From contig JAGWTR010000002.1 in assembly GCA_028868855.1 (NCBI GenBank), forward strand, positions 248,001-312,000: 64,000 nt of DNA, written 5' to 3'. Position 1 is the first letter of the stretch; each line of letters opens with the position of its first letter. The notes under the pieces are model-generated. The model was not told where the DNA came from. It ran no database searches and saw only the letters and a program-made list of their open reading frames with translations. The translations under genes were made by a program, and so were the position numbers. This stretch comes from Burkholderiales bacterium (lineage in GTDB: Bacteria; Pseudomonadota; Gammaproteobacteria; Burkholderiales; Burkholderiaceae_C). This document shows, in pieces, positions 8,374 to 18,234 of the stretch.

Positions 8374-9459
8374 ATGAATGGGATTGGTGTGCTGAAAGTT
8401 GCGATTGTCGGGTGCGGGAAGATTGCCGATGGTCACGTGGAGCAGATTCGCGCGATCGGACGAGGTGAAGTGGTTGCGGTGTGTGACCGCGAGCCTTTGA
8501 TGGTGGAGCAACTGGCGGTGCGGATGGACGTGCCAGGGCGCTTCACCGACCTTCATGAGATGCTTGCGACGGTCAAACCGGACATTGTGCACATTGCAAC
8601 GCCGCCAGAGTCACATGTGATGATCGCCTGTGCGGCCCTGGATGCAGGTTGCCATGTGTTCGTTGAAAAGCCCTTTGCTCTGACAGCTGCTGACGCCAAG
8701 ATCATTCTGGATCGTGCCAAGCAGGTTGGGAAACGAGTCAGCGTCAACTATTTGTACAACTTTGAGACGCCAGGGTTGCAGCTTGAGCAACTGGTGGCCA
8801 AGGGGGCGTTGGGGGATATTGTTCACCTCGACACGAACTATGGATACAACCTTGCGGGTGACTACGGTTTGGCCGTGATGGCCGATCCCAATCATTGGGT
8901 CCATCGTCTGCCAGGCAAGCTGTTTCACAATGTGCTGGACCATGTGCTGGCCAAGGTGGTGCCACACATTTCGGATGACACGTCCGTGCAGGTACTTGCA
9001 TTTCGGCGCCGCAGCGCGACTGGCAATCCCACCATCGATGCATTGGATGATGAGCTTCGCTTCATGCTGCGCAGCGGCTCGATCACGGTGACTGGCCTTG
9101 TGAGCGCCCATGGCCGCCCGGTCGCGCACAGCCTGAGGGTGGTGGGCACAAAAGACTCGGTGGAGCTCGATTACGGCATTCGCACCTTGGTGCACAGCGC
9201 GCGGTGGACTCAACCGAGTGCCTTGGGTCGCCTGTTTCCTCCGTGGGTGCAGGCGCGGCAGTTTTTTCGCAATGGGGTCGGTAATCTAGGGCAGTTTCGT
9301 CGCCATGAATTTCATTACTTTCAATGCATGCGTGTGCTTCTGACTCGTTTTTATGATGCTGTTGAAGGGCGGGGGGACGATCCGATTCCCGCCGATCAGA
9401 TTCTTCGGGTTTGCCGGGTGATCGATCAAATCGTTGAAGGCATGGAGACGGCGCAATGA
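8374..9459 (+). CDS. Gfo/Idh/MocA family NAD(P)-dependent oxidoreductase
   Basis: The 361-residue protein has an N-terminal Rossmann domain (VAIVGCGKIADGH, residues 9-21) and the family EKP motif at 98-100 (HVFVEKPFALT), whose lysine takes part in catalysis. The C-terminal alpha/beta domain follows, with a WVHRLPGKLFHNVLDH segment carrying likely catalytic histidines. Such enzymes oxidise or reduce sugars and nucleotide sugars, and here it probably makes a modified sugar for the surface glycan. It overlaps the next gene by four bases (ATGA), so the two form a coupled pair. Confidence 0.87.
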   Translation: MNGIGVLKVAIVGCGKIADGHVEQIRAIGRGEVVAVCDREPLMVEQLAVRMDVPGRFTDLHEMLATVKPDIVHIATPPESHVMIACAALDAGCHVFVEKPFALTAADAKIILDRAKQVGKRVSVNYLYNFETPGLQLEQLVAKGALGDIVHLDTNYGYNLAGDYGLAVMADPNHWVHRLPGKLFHNVLDHVLAKVVPHISDDTSVQVLAFRRRSATGNPTIDALDDELRFMLRSGSITVTGLVSAHGRPVAHSLRVVGTKDSVELDYGIRTLVHSARWTQPSALGRLFPPWVQARQFFRNGVGNLGQFRRHEFHYFQCMRVLLTRFYDAVEGRGDDPIPADQILRVCRVIDQIVEGMETAQ

Positions 9460-10460
9460 AAGTATTGGTCACTGGCGCAGGCGGTTTTCTAGGGAAACGC
9501 ATTGCCGAGAGTTTGTTGCGAATGGGGGCCACTGACTTGCGTTTGCATTTCCGGCAAAGGCCGCCCGCTGGGATGATCGAGAACCTACGTCAACAGTTTC
9601 CGCAAGCTGCCATTGAATCCGCGCAGGCCAACTTGCTGGCTCAAGATACGCTGCAAGCACTCGTCTCGGGCGTTCAGTGCATCGTGCATGCGGCTGCCGG
9701 TATGCGAGGCGCCGCAGCGGATATGTTTGCCAATACCGTGGTGGCCACCCGAAATCTGTTGGATGCGGCGGGGGCGCAGAAGGTGCAACGGATCGTTTTA
9801 ATCAGTTCGTTTTCTGTCTATCACGCCGAAACCCTGGCGCCCAATGCAGTCCTGGATGAGACAACGCCTATCGAAGCGGTGGGCGTTGAGCGTGGGTCGT
9901 ATGGATACGCCAAGACGCGCCAGGAGCATCTGTTCCTTGACTACCGGCAACGCTTTGGTTTTGAATCTGTCATCTTGCGCCCTGGTGTGATCTATGGCCC
10001 GGGTGGTGGCGCCCTGTCGTCCCGGGTGGGAATCAAGGCCTTGGGGTTTTTCTTCAGCCTGGGCGGCAAGGCCTTGCTGCCCTTGACGTATGTCGATAAC
10101 TGCGCCGACGCGGTGGCCCAGGCGGCATTGAAGGCGCCTGCTGGAAGCGCCTTCAATGTGGTGGATGACGACATACCTACTTGCAAGGCCTACCTGAATG
10201 CCTACACGCAGAGCGTTGAAAAATTGCGCTGCATTCCCGTTCCTCACTGGGCATTTTTGTGGGGATCAAAAATGCTGGTGCGCTATCACCGCAAGTCCAA
10301 AGGGCAACTGCCCGCCGTGTTCACTCCTTATGTCGTCAATTCGATGTATCGGCCCCTGCGGTACTCCAATGCGGCCCTCAAGGCGATCGGGTGGCAACAG
10401 CGTGTGAGCACTTCTGAAGGACTGAAAACGACCTTCCGCTATTTGAGAGACGCGCTTTGA
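9456..10460 (+). CDS. NAD-dependent epimerase/dehydratase (extended SDR)
   Basis: The 334-residue protein has the extended short-chain dehydrogenase signature: GAGGFLG at residues 7-13 for NAD binding, serines in LISSFS near 116-120, and the catalytic YxxxK as Y149-GYA-K153. It most likely acts on a nucleotide sugar (epimerisation, dehydration or reduction) in concert with the coupled upstream oxidoreductase. Its 3' end overlaps the convergent glycosyltransferase gene by 22 bases. The exact substrate is not evident. Confidence 0.87.
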   Translation: MKVLVTGAGGFLGKRIAESLLRMGATDLRLHFRQRPPAGMIENLRQQFPQAAIESAQANLLAQDTLQALVSGVQCIVHAAAGMRGAAADMFANTVVATRNLLDAAGAQKVQRIVLISSFSVYHAETLAPNAVLDETTPIEAVGVERGSYGYAKTRQEHLFLDYRQRFGFESVILRPGVIYGPGGGALSSRVGIKALGFFFSLGGKALLPLTYVDNCADAVAQAALKAPAGSAFNVVDDDIPTCKAYLNAYTQSVEKLRCIPVPHWAFLWGSKMLVRYHRKSKGQLPAVFTPYVVNSMYRPLRYSNAALKAIGWQQRVSTSEGLKTTFRYLRDAL

Positions 10461-11623
10461 GCTTTGGAGTTGAGCACCTGCTCGCACACCGACAGGGTTT
10501 CCTGGGCGACGTCGTCCCAGGTGCGTCGCATGGCGGCGGCAATGGCTTGATGGTCCCACGGCTGTTTGAGGGCCTGCTCTAGGCCGTTGCGCAGGGATTC
10601 AACATCCTTGGGTTTGACCAGAATGCCGTTGGAGTTGTTGAGAATCTCTCGTGTGCCGCCCACATCGGTGGCGACCACAGGGCGGCCGCAGGCAGCACCC
10701 TCGACCACGACGTTGGGATAGCCTTCTGACCAGCTGGGCAAGGTCAGTACGTCACTGGCACCAATCCACTGCGCTACTTGTTCCGGTGGCAGCCCCCCAG
10801 GGAAATAAACGCGATTTGCCAGGCCGGCCTGTTGGATCAGAGCTTGCAGGTCGCCTTTCATGACGCCGTCGCCGACAAGGGCCAACCGCAAATGTTGATT
10901 GTTTTGGGCCAGTTGCGCGAAGGCGGCAATCAACTCGCGCATGCCTTTGGCTTCGACAAACCGCCCAACGTAGACGACGACCTGCTCTTTGGCGCCAATG
11001 CCCAGGCGGTGTCGCAAGGGGCCTTGGGGCTGTGGGTAAAAAACCGAGGTGTTGAATCCGTTGACGATGGTGTGCACGGCCTCGGGTTTCGCGCCGAATT
11101 CGCGGATGGCAGTCTGGCGCATGGCTTCACTGACGGTGAGCAGGGCATCAATGCCGGCGATGGTTCGTCGGGTCATGAAGTCGTTGATGCCGGCGCGCAC
11201 ATGAATGTCTGATCCTAGTGCGCCCACCACGCAAGGAACGCCCAACTTTTTGGCCGAGAGCAAAGCGGCATGGCCGTCTGGATAGACCCAGTAGGCCAGC
11301 ACTAGGTCGGGCTGGAAGCGGCGCATGCGTGGCGTCAGATACAGGCTGCTGACGTGGCTGTTGAGTGCACGGGATACGACAGGAATGGCGGGATAGCTGA
11401 AGGATTCAACATCCAGGCCATCAATGCTGTAGCTGCTATCCACCTCGCCATACAGATAACTGCCGGGCTTCATGAACGGCAAGCGCGGGTACTGCGACTG
11501 TTGAAAGAACACCCGGACTTGCGCAAGTTTGGACAGCGCGCGCGCAGTCTCATGGATGTATCGGCCCCGCGTCTGATCGTGAGGCACCGGGAGCATGGGC
11601 GTGACAAGGGCAATACGTCGCAT
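10439..11623 (-). CDS. Glycosyltransferase family 4
   Basis: I chose the ATG at 11623 (MRRIALVTPMLPVPHDQTRG) because the beta-1 strand of the GT-B fold starts there; the frame is open about 23 codons further but encodes unlikely sequence. The 394-residue protein carries VYVGRFVEAKG at the start of the donor domain and LPSWSEGYPNVVVEGAACG, the E-x7-E motif of GT4 enzymes. It belongs to the glycan cluster and is its last member before housekeeping genes. It is transcribed towards, and overlaps, the epimerase gene. Confidence 0.88.
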   Translation of the reverse strand: MRRIALVTPMLPVPHDQTRGRYIHETARALSKLAQVRVFFQQSQYPRLPFMKPGSYLYGEVDSSYSIDGLDVESFSYPAIPVVSRALNSHVSSLYLTPRMRRFQPDLVLAYWVYPDGHAALLSAKKLGVPCVVGALGSDIHVRAGINDFMTRRTIAGIDALLTVSEAMRQTAIREFGAKPEAVHTIVNGFNTSVFYPQPQGPLRHRLGIGAKEQVVVYVGRFVEAKGMRELIAAFAQLAQNNQHLRLALVGDGVMKGDLQALIQQAGLANRVYFPGGLPPEQVAQWIGASDVLTLPSWSEGYPNVVVEGAACGRPVVATDVGGTREILNNSNGILVKPKDVESLRNGLEQALKQPWDHQAIAAAMRRTWDDVAQETLSVCEQVLNSKAQSASLK

Positions 11624-11733
11624 GGCTTGGTGGTTGTGAGGTGTGTTGGTAGCAGACAGCCTGCATTGTGCGGGTAGTTTCTGGCGCGACAATGTTGACG
11701 GTGATGATCAACCCAAACCGATGGAGACCCGCA

Positions 11734-12231
11734 ATGACCACGAACTTCGCAACCTGCGACCTCTGTGACGACCACAAAAACGACAGCGACGGCGCCTTCC
11801 GGGTGTTGCCTCCTGTGTTCAAGGACTATGGCAAGCGCCTGAAATTCTCTGGGCAGGTGTTTACCGTGAAGTGCTTTGAGGACAACACCTTGGTCAAGGC
11901 GGCGGTTGATTCGCCGGGCCATGGTCGCGTGTTGGTGGTGGACGGAGGTGCCTCATTGCGCCGGGCTTTGGTCGGTGGCAATCTGGGAAAAGCTGCCGCC
12001 AGGAATGGCTGGGCGGGCGTGATTGTCGATGGCTGTGTGCGTGACTCGGCTGAGCTGGCCGAGTGTGATGTCGGCATCCGCGCACTGGCCTTGATGCCCT
12101 GGCCCACTGAAAAACGCAACGAGGGTCAAACCGACGTGGCGGTTCAGATTCAGGGTGTCTGGGTTCGCCCGGGAGATTGGATTTATGCCGACGAGGATGG
12201 CATCGTGGTGATGAATCAGACCAAGGCCTGA
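11734..12231 (+). CDS. rraA: RraA family protein (RNase E activity regulator / HMG aldolase fold)
   Basis: The start is the ATG at 11734, preceded by GGAGA; upstream in-frame ATGs have no ribosome site. The 165-residue size matches RraA (about 160). GGNLGKAAARNGWAGVIVDG followed by CVRDSAEL contains the conserved G-x-L and DG-x2-RD motifs. In RraA these form the trimer active-site-like pocket, and in aldolase relatives the R-D pair binds substrate and metal. It may modulate RNase E or act as a 4-hydroxy-4-methyl-2-oxoglutarate aldolase; sequence alone does not decide. It ends directly against the convergent transporter gene (TGATCA shared between the two stops). Confidence 0.85.
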   Translation: MTTNFATCDLCDDHKNDSDGAFRVLPPVFKDYGKRLKFSGQVFTVKCFEDNTLVKAAVDSPGHGRVLVVDGGASLRRALVGGNLGKAAARNGWAGVIVDGCVRDSAELAECDVGIRALALMPWPTEKRNEGQTDVAVQIQGVWVRPGDWIYADEDGIVVMNQTKA

Positions 12232-13536
12232 TCAGGCGTCTCGCTGGGCGCGCCGTTCGGCCGCCCCACCTAAGATCCAAGCCACACCAAGCCATAGCGC
12301 ACTGATCGGTACGGCCAGCCAGCTGATCTGCGTGAGGGTCAGTCCTGCGCCGCGCAGGCCATTGAATATCCATGCGGACGAGGTGTCGCCCGTTCGATGC
12401 ACCAGGGTGTCGATCACGTTCTTGGCGCGGTACTTCTGTTCGGCCGACAGAACATTGAAGAGCGTTTCGCGGGCGGGTTTGCTGATGGCGTATTCGCCGG
12501 CGCGCCGCACCACGCCCAGCGTGACCAGGACCGCCAGTGCGGGCAGCGCCGCCAAGGTGGCGTAGCCGACCAACGAGGCAAGCGGCATGGCGACCAGCAA
12601 AAAGCGGGTGCCTAGGCGCTGGATCAGTGTGCCAAAGGCCAGCAACTGAATCAGCAGGGTCACGGTATTGACCAGCAGGTCGACGCCAGCCAGGAGTTGG
12701 GTGCGGTCACCACTGCTGCTGAAGCTCTTGGGGACCAGTGCGGTTTGCTGGAAGTATAAAAACGTGGACAGCAGCGAGTAGCAAAACAGGAAGGCGCAGA
12801 TGCCCAGCAGGTAGGGCGAGCGGATGACGTCCAACAGGCCATTCCACAAGCTGCCGTGAAAGGGTTGTTCGCTGTCCTGATGGCTTGCTTGAGTGGGCGA
12901 GGCTGATGGGCCTGACGAGTTGGTCACGCCTTGTTGCCGGGCCCATTGCCGCAGTTTCACGATGGCGCCAATGCAAACCAGCAGCAGCGCGGCTGATACC
13001 AGCACCAGGCCTTTCGCCCCCAGGGGCTTGACCAGCAGCATGGTCAGCACGGGGCCGGACAAGGCGCCGGCGGTGCCGCCCGCCGAAATAAAGCCCACCA
13101 ACCGCTTGGCCTGGGCCGTGCTGAACAGGTCGGCCATGAAGCTCCAGAACACGGAGATGGCAAACAGGTTGAACACGCTAACCCACACAAAGAACACCTT
13201 GGCCACCAGTGGCGATTGCGTGCCGCTGAGGGCCAGGACTTCGTAAAACCCAAGCAGGTTGGCGATGAAGAAGGCGTACAACCAGGGCAGCAATTGGCGC
13301 CGCTCAAAACGGCGAGTCAGCCAGCCGAACACGGGCACGATGGCCAACATGCTCAGGAACACGCTGGTGAACAGTTCGTGCAGCGCGTCGGGGCCGAGTT
13401 GGATGGCTATTTCGTCGCGCAGGGGGCGTAGGACGTAATAGCCGGCCAGCAAGGCAAAGAAGTAGACGAAGGCCCACAGGGCGGCAGGCAGTTCGTCGGG
13501 CAGGGCGCGGCTGATGCGCAGAAGCAATGCTGTCAT
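12232..13536 (-). CDS. Npt1/Npt2-like (ADP/ATP translocase-related) MFS transporter
   Basis: The 434-residue protein from the ATG at 13536 has about 12 hydrophobic helices. Near the N-terminus it carries YYVLRPLRDEIA, the hallmark of the bacterial/plastid nucleotide translocase superfamily. In free-living betaproteobacteria such proteins are annotated as MFS transporters of unknown substrate, so nucleotide exchange should not be assumed. It follows serB with 19 bases between them. An in-frame TTG at 13572 would overlap serB and is less likely. Confidence 0.75.
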   Translation of the reverse strand: MTALLLRISRALPDELPAALWAFVYFFALLAGYYVLRPLRDEIAIQLGPDALHELFTSVFLSMLAIVPVFGWLTRRFERRQLLPWLYAFFIANLLGFYEVLALSGTQSPLVAKVFFVWVSVFNLFAISVFWSFMADLFSTAQAKRLVGFISAGGTAGALSGPVLTMLLVKPLGAKGLVLVSAALLLVCIGAIVKLRQWARQQGVTNSSGPSASPTQASHQDSEQPFHGSLWNGLLDVIRSPYLLGICAFLFCYSLLSTFLYFQQTALVPKSFSSSGDRTQLLAGVDLLVNTVTLLIQLLAFGTLIQRLGTRFLLVAMPLASLVGYATLAALPALAVLVTLGVVRRAGEYAISKPARETLFNVLSAEQKYRAKNVIDTLVHRTGDTSSAWIFNGLRGAGLTLTQISWLAVPISALWLGVAWILGGAAERRAQRDA

Positions 13537-13555
13537 GCGGAGGGAGTTGATGGCC

Positions 13556-14257
13556 TCAGGCCAGCACCTCAAGCAGGCGGTCCAAGCCTCCGGCGTTGAT
13601 GGCGACCATGGCTTGTTCGCGCACTTTGGGTTTGGCGTGATAGGCCACGCTCAGGCCGGCCGAACCCATCATCAGCAGGTCATTGGCACCGTCGCCCACG
13701 GCGATGGATTGTTGGGGATGGCAGCCGATGCGGGCGCACAACGCCAGCAGGTGTTGCTGCTTGGCCAAGCCATCAACGATGTCGCCCAGCACGCGGCCCG
13801 TTAGCAGGCCACCTTCGATGTCCAGCAGATTGGAGTGGGCCTCGTGCATGCCCAGGCGTGCCTTGACGCGGTCGGCGAAGAAAGTGAATCCGCCCGACAC
13901 CAGCAAGGTTTGCAGGCCGGTGGCTTTGGCGGCGTCAATCAGGTTCTGTGCGCCGGGGTTGATCTTCAGTCGCTGGTCGTAGACGGACTGCAGTGCCTCT
14001 GCAGGCACGCCCTTGAGCAGGGCCACACGGCGGGTCAGGCTTTCCTTGAAGTCAGCGATTTCTCCTCGCATGGCCGCTTCGGTGATGGCAGCCACCTCGG
14101 CCTTTTTGCCCACGGCATCGGCGATTTCGTCAATGCACTCGATGTTGATCAGGGTCGAGTCCATGTCAAAGGCAATGGCCTTGAAGGCGCTGAGCGTCAG
14201 GGGCGGGGTGAAGCGCTGGATGACGAGGCCCGGAGAGAATTCTTGAGGAGTGGTCAT
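13556..14257 (-). CDS. serB: Phosphoserine phosphatase SerB
   Basis: From the ATG at 14257 the protein is 233 residues. HAD motif I is FDMDSTLI (Asp31 nucleophile, Asp33 acid/base), motif II is LLVSGGFTFF, and motif III/IV is AVGDGANDLLMM. It hydrolyses O-phosphoserine to serine, the last step of serine synthesis. It lacks the N-terminal ACT domain of longer SerB forms, as in many Burkholderiales. It sits in a minus-strand series mfd - small hypothetical - serB - transporter. Confidence 0.93.
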   Translation of the reverse strand: MTTPQEFSPGLVIQRFTPPLTLSAFKAIAFDMDSTLINIECIDEIADAVGKKAEVAAITEAAMRGEIADFKESLTRRVALLKGVPAEALQSVYDQRLKINPGAQNLIDAAKATGLQTLLVSGGFTFFADRVKARLGMHEAHSNLLDIEGGLLTGRVLGDIVDGLAKQQHLLALCARIGCHPQQSIAVGDGANDLLMMGSAGLSVAYHAKPKVREQAMVAINAGGLDRLLEVLA

Positions 14258-14334
14258 GACGGCGGTGCGGTACGTCTCTGTAAAAGTTTGATTATCCGTG
14301 GGCCACAAAGATCCGATGAGGGGATGGCCGTCCG

Positions 14335-14571
14335 TCAGCACCGGCCGGAACGCCGGCTGCGCGGTTGCAATTTATCAAGCTCGGCAAGCTGCTGCTTGAG
14401 CAGTATCAGCAAGGTGCGGGCGTCCTCGACGGGCAGTTGCAGGCAACTGGTGGAGGCCTGCTCATCACGCCCCTGGCGCGCCTGCACCAAGACGTCTGCT
14501 CCGAGTTCAATCAGGCCGTTGTGGTGCTTCGCCGATTTCAGGCGCTGTATTTCGATGGTGTAGGTCTTCAT
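14335..14571 (-). CDS. Small conserved-looking hypothetical protein
   Basis: A 78-residue frame with a good ribosome site (GAGGGAAA about ten bases before the ATG) lies between mfd and serB on the same strand. The N-terminal part is beta-strand-like (TYTIEIQRLK, GLIELGADVLV) and the C-terminal part is a Leu/Gln-rich helix (ARTLLILLKQQLAELDKL), ending in an Arg-rich tail. No family is recognised. Spacing and ribosome site support a real gene; function unknown. Confidence 0.62.
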   Translation of the reverse strand: MKTYTIEIQRLKSAKHHNGLIELGADVLVQARQGRDEQASTSCLQLPVEDARTLLILLKQQLAELDKLQPRSRRSGRC

Positions 14572-14636
14572 GCGCGGTTTCCCTCGAATAAGGCGATGCC
14601 CGATTATCGGGGTGCACGCTGCGGCTTGTTGCCTGG

Positions 14637-17600
14637 TCAGCCTGCCGCCATCACAGGCGGCCCCAGCGACTTCAATAGGTCACGCACATATTGCGCCCGA
14701 TCCTTCGGGTCGCTCAGTGCCTTCTCAATGCGCAGCTTGTCGTTGCCGGCCAGCTTGATCTGCTTGTTTTTTTGCACCAGACCAATGATGCGCATCGGGT
14801 CAATCGGCGGGCTTGGTCGGAAGGTGATGTTGATGATGCCGGGCGCGGCATCAATCTTCTGCACGCCGTATGGCCGAGCCTGTACGCGCAGCTTGTGCGT
14901 GTCGAATAGGGTTTGCGCTTGAGGGGGTAGCTTGCCGAAGCGGTCGATGAGCTCTTCCATCATGGTCTCGATCTTGTCGAGGGACTCGGCCGTGGCGATG
15001 CGCTTGTACAAGCTCAGGCGCACATGCACGTCGCCGCAGTAGCTGTCGGGCAGCAAGGCTGGTGCGTGCAGGTTGATGTCGGTGCCGCTGCCAAACAGGC
15101 CCAGCGGCGACAGTAGATCAGGCTCCTTGCCGGCCTTGAGGGAGCGTACGGCCTCGCCCAGCATCTCGTTGTAGAGTTGAAAGCCCACCTCCAGCATGTT
15201 GCCGCTCTGGTTGTCGCCCAGCACTTCGCCGGCACCGCGAATTTCCAGGTCGTGCATGGCCAGGTAGAAGCCTGAACCCAGCTCTTCCATGCTCTGGATG
15301 GCGTCCAGGCGCTGCGCGGCCTGCTTGGTCAGGCCCTCCACATCGGGCACCAGCAAATAGGCATAAGCCTGGTGGTGAGAGCGGCCCACGCGGCCACGCA
15401 GTTGGTGCAACTGCGCCAGGCCGAACTTGTCAGCGCGGCTCATGATGATGGTGTTGGCTGTGGCCACGTCAATGCCGGTCTCGATGATGGTGGAGCACAG
15501 CAGCACGTTGTAGCGCTGTGCCACGAAGTCGCGCATGACGTGTTCCAGCTCGCGCTCGGGCATTTGGCCGTGAGCGATGGCGATGCGGGCTTCGGGCAGC
15601 AGTTCAGCGAGCTTGTCGCGGCGGTTCTCGATGGTGTCGACTTCGTTGTGCAGGAAGTAGACCTGGCCGCCACGCTTGAGTTCGCGCAACACAGCTTCGC
15701 GGATGACACCGCTGGACTCCGATCGGACAAAGGTTTTGATGGCCAGGCGGCGTTGCGGCGCGGTGGCGATGACGCTTAAGTCGCGCAGGCCTTCCATGGC
15801 CATGCCCAGGGTGCGGGGGATGGGCGTGGCCGTGAGGGTGAGCACGTCGATGTCGGCACGCATGGCCTTGATGGCCTCTTTATGGCGTACGCCAAAGCGG
15901 TGCTCTTCGTCGATCACCAGCAGGCCCAGGCGTTTGAACTTGACGGTTTCGCTCAGCAGCTTGTGGGTGCCGATGACGATGTCAATGGTGCCATCCTCCA
16001 GGCCCTGCATCGCGGCCTTGATCTCCTTGGCGGAGCGAAAGCGCGACATCTCGGCCACGCGCACGGGCCACTGCGAGAAGCGGTCGGAGATATTCTGATA
16101 ATGCTGTTCGGCCAGCAAGGTGGTGGGGGCCAGGATGGCCACCTGCTTGCCGCCGGTCACGGCCACGAAGGCGGCACGCAGGGCCACTTCGGTCTTGCCA
16201 AAGCCCACGTCGCCGCAGACCAGTCGGTCCATGGGCCGCGGGCTGATCATGTCTTGCACGACGGCGTGGATGGCGGCACGTTGGTCGGCGGTTTCTTCAA
16301 AGCCGAAGCTGGCGGCAAAGGCTTCGTAGTCTTGCGCCGAGAAACGGAAGGCATGGCCTTCGCGGGCCGCGCGACGGGCATAGAGGTTGAGCAGTTCGGC
16401 GGCGGTGTCGCGCACCTGTTCTGCGGCTTTGCGCCTGGCTTTTTCCCACTGGCCTGAGCCCAGGCGGTGCAGTGGGGCTTCATCGGCACTGACGCCGGTG
16501 TAGCGGGTGATCAATTGCAGCTGGGACACCGGCACGTAGAGCAGGGCCTTGTCGGCGTATTCCAGGTGCAGGAATTCGGTGGGCCCTTCGCCCAGGTCCA
16601 GGTTGATGAGGCCCTGGTAGCGGCCGATGCCGTGATTGGCATGCACCACCGGGTCGCCCACGTTCAGCTCGGACAAATCTTTGATGAGCGAGTCGACGTC
16701 GGTGGTTTGCTCTTGCTTGCGGCGGCGGCGCGTGGTGGGTGCGGCGTCGAACAGTTCGGTCTCGGTGATGAACTGGATGCCCGCGTGGGGCTGCGTTCCA
16801 CCGTCGCTGGTGTCTTGCCAGATGAAGCCGCCAGCAAAGGGCGCCACGGCCATGGCCATGCGGTGGTCGCCGCTGGCGAATGCGGCCAGCGAGTCAACGC
16901 TGGGCAGGTCGATCTGGTGGTCGCGCAGCAGTTCCAGCAGGCTTTCGCGGCGACCATTGCTTTCGGCGATCACCAGTACGCGTTGCTGGGCATTCTTCAG
17001 GTGCGCTTGCAGCTTGCGCAAAGGCTCTTGCGCGCCGCGCTCGGCGGACAGGTCGGGTAGGGGGCGAGCCCAGTCCACGGGGTCATTGCCGCGCACGGCC
17101 AGCTGCGCGTGCCGGTTGGCGTGGATGAAGAAATCTTCGGGTTTGAGGTAGATGTCTTCGGGCGGTAGCAAAGGCCGCTCCGGGTCGTGCTGCAGAAAGC
17201 GGTGGCGCTCGCGAGTTTCGATCCAGAAGCGGCGCAGCGCATCGTCGATGTCGCCGTGCAGCACCACGGCGGCGTTGGCGCCGAGGTGGTCAAAGATGGT
17301 CGCAGTCTGGTCGAAAAACAGCGGCAGGTAGAACTCAATGCCACCGGGTACCATGCCGTTGCCGATGTCCTTGTACAAGCGGGCCTTGCTGGGGTCACCC
17401 TCGATTTTTTCGCGCCAGCGCTTGCGAAATGCCGCGCGCGCGTCCTCGTCCATCGGGAATTCGCGGCCGGGCAGCAGGCGCACTTCGGGCACGGGGTACA
17501 GGCTGCGCTGGGTGTCTGGGTCGAAGGTTCTGATCGAATCGATCTCGTCGCCAAACAGGTCCACTCGGTAGGGCACCAGCGAGCCCATGGGGAAAAGGTC

Positions 17601-18131
17601 AATCAGGCCGCCGCGCACGGCGTATTCACCCGGCGAGACGACCTGGCTGACATGCGCGTAGCCTGCCATGGTCAGCTGCGACTTGAGTGCGGCCTCATCG
17701 AGTTTTTGCTTTTGCTTGAAGTGAAAGGTGTAGCCCGCCAGGAAGGAGGGCGGAGCCAGACGTGTCAGTGCCGTGGTGGCTGGTAGCAACACCAGGTCGA
17801 CGCCTGTGTCGGCTTTGACGCCTTGCTGCACGCGCCACAAGGTGGCCAGCCGCTCCGAGATCAAGTCCTGGTGTGGCGAGAAGGTGTCGTAGGGCAGCGT
17901 TTCCCAGTCGGGGAAGATGGCGCAGCGCAGCTCGGGCACAAAAAAAGCGATCTCGTCCACCAGGCGTTGGGCGTCGGCGGGGTCGCCCACGATCAGTGCC
18001 GTCAGGCGCCCCTCGGCCTTGCGCGCCTGGGCGAATTGGCCCAGCAACAGGGCATCGGCCGAGCCGATGGGGCGGGGCACGGTGAAGCGTTTGCCGGGGG
18101 CGATGGAAGGCAGGTGCAAGGGGGGCAGCAT
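14637..18131 (-). CDS. mfd: Transcription-repair coupling factor Mfd
   Basis: The 1164-residue protein from the ATG at 18131 matches the family length (E. coli 1148). The N-terminal third is UvrB-like. A CarD-like RNA polymerase interaction domain follows (GDPVVHANHGIGRYQGL), then a RecG-like translocase with Walker A GDVGFGKTEVA, the DEEH box (VIDEEHRFG) and the QLRGRVGRS motif VI. The C-terminal D7 domain is present. Mfd removes stalled RNA polymerase from DNA lesions and recruits UvrA. The gene is divergent from ispD with about 100 bases between starts. Confidence 0.96.
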   Translation of the reverse strand: MLPPLHLPSIAPGKRFTVPRPIGSADALLLGQFAQARKAEGRLTALIVGDPADAQRLVDEIAFFVPELRCAIFPDWETLPYDTFSPHQDLISERLATLWRVQQGVKADTGVDLVLLPATTALTRLAPPSFLAGYTFHFKQKQKLDEAALKSQLTMAGYAHVSQVVSPGEYAVRGGLIDLFPMGSLVPYRVDLFGDEIDSIRTFDPDTQRSLYPVPEVRLLPGREFPMDEDARAAFRKRWREKIEGDPSKARLYKDIGNGMVPGGIEFYLPLFFDQTATIFDHLGANAAVVLHGDIDDALRRFWIETRERHRFLQHDPERPLLPPEDIYLKPEDFFIHANRHAQLAVRGNDPVDWARPLPDLSAERGAQEPLRKLQAHLKNAQQRVLVIAESNGRRESLLELLRDHQIDLPSVDSLAAFASGDHRMAMAVAPFAGGFIWQDTSDGGTQPHAGIQFITETELFDAAPTTRRRRKQEQTTDVDSLIKDLSELNVGDPVVHANHGIGRYQGLINLDLGEGPTEFLHLEYADKALLYVPVSQLQLITRYTGVSADEAPLHRLGSGQWEKARRKAAEQVRDTAAELLNLYARRAAREGHAFRFSAQDYEAFAASFGFEETADQRAAIHAVVQDMISPRPMDRLVCGDVGFGKTEVALRAAFVAVTGGKQVAILAPTTLLAEQHYQNISDRFSQWPVRVAEMSRFRSAKEIKAAMQGLEDGTIDIVIGTHKLLSETVKFKRLGLLVIDEEHRFGVRHKEAIKAMRADIDVLTLTATPIPRTLGMAMEGLRDLSVIATAPQRRLAIKTFVRSESSGVIREAVLRELKRGGQVYFLHNEVDTIENRRDKLAELLPEARIAIAHGQMPERELEHVMRDFVAQRYNVLLCSTIIETGIDVATANTIIMSRADKFGLAQLHQLRGRVGRSHHQAYAYLLVPDVEGLTKQAAQRLDAIQSMEELGSGFYLAMHDLEIRGAGEVLGDNQSGNMLEVGFQLYNEMLGEAVRSLKAGKEPDLLSPLGLFGSGTDINLHAPALLPDSYCGDVHVRLSLYKRIATAESLDKIETMMEELIDRFGKLPPQAQTLFDTHKLRVQARPYGVQKIDAAPGIINITFRPSPPIDPMRIIGLVQKNKQIKLAGNDKLRIEKALSDPKDRAQYVRDLLKSLGPPVMAAG

Positions 18132-18234
18132 GGGCGGCGCAAGAATGACAAAGCGCCCAGGCACAGGGTGTGGCCGGGCGTTGATGGGTGGAACTTTCGA
18201 TTGTAGGGCGGACGGCCTGGGCGACAATTCAGCG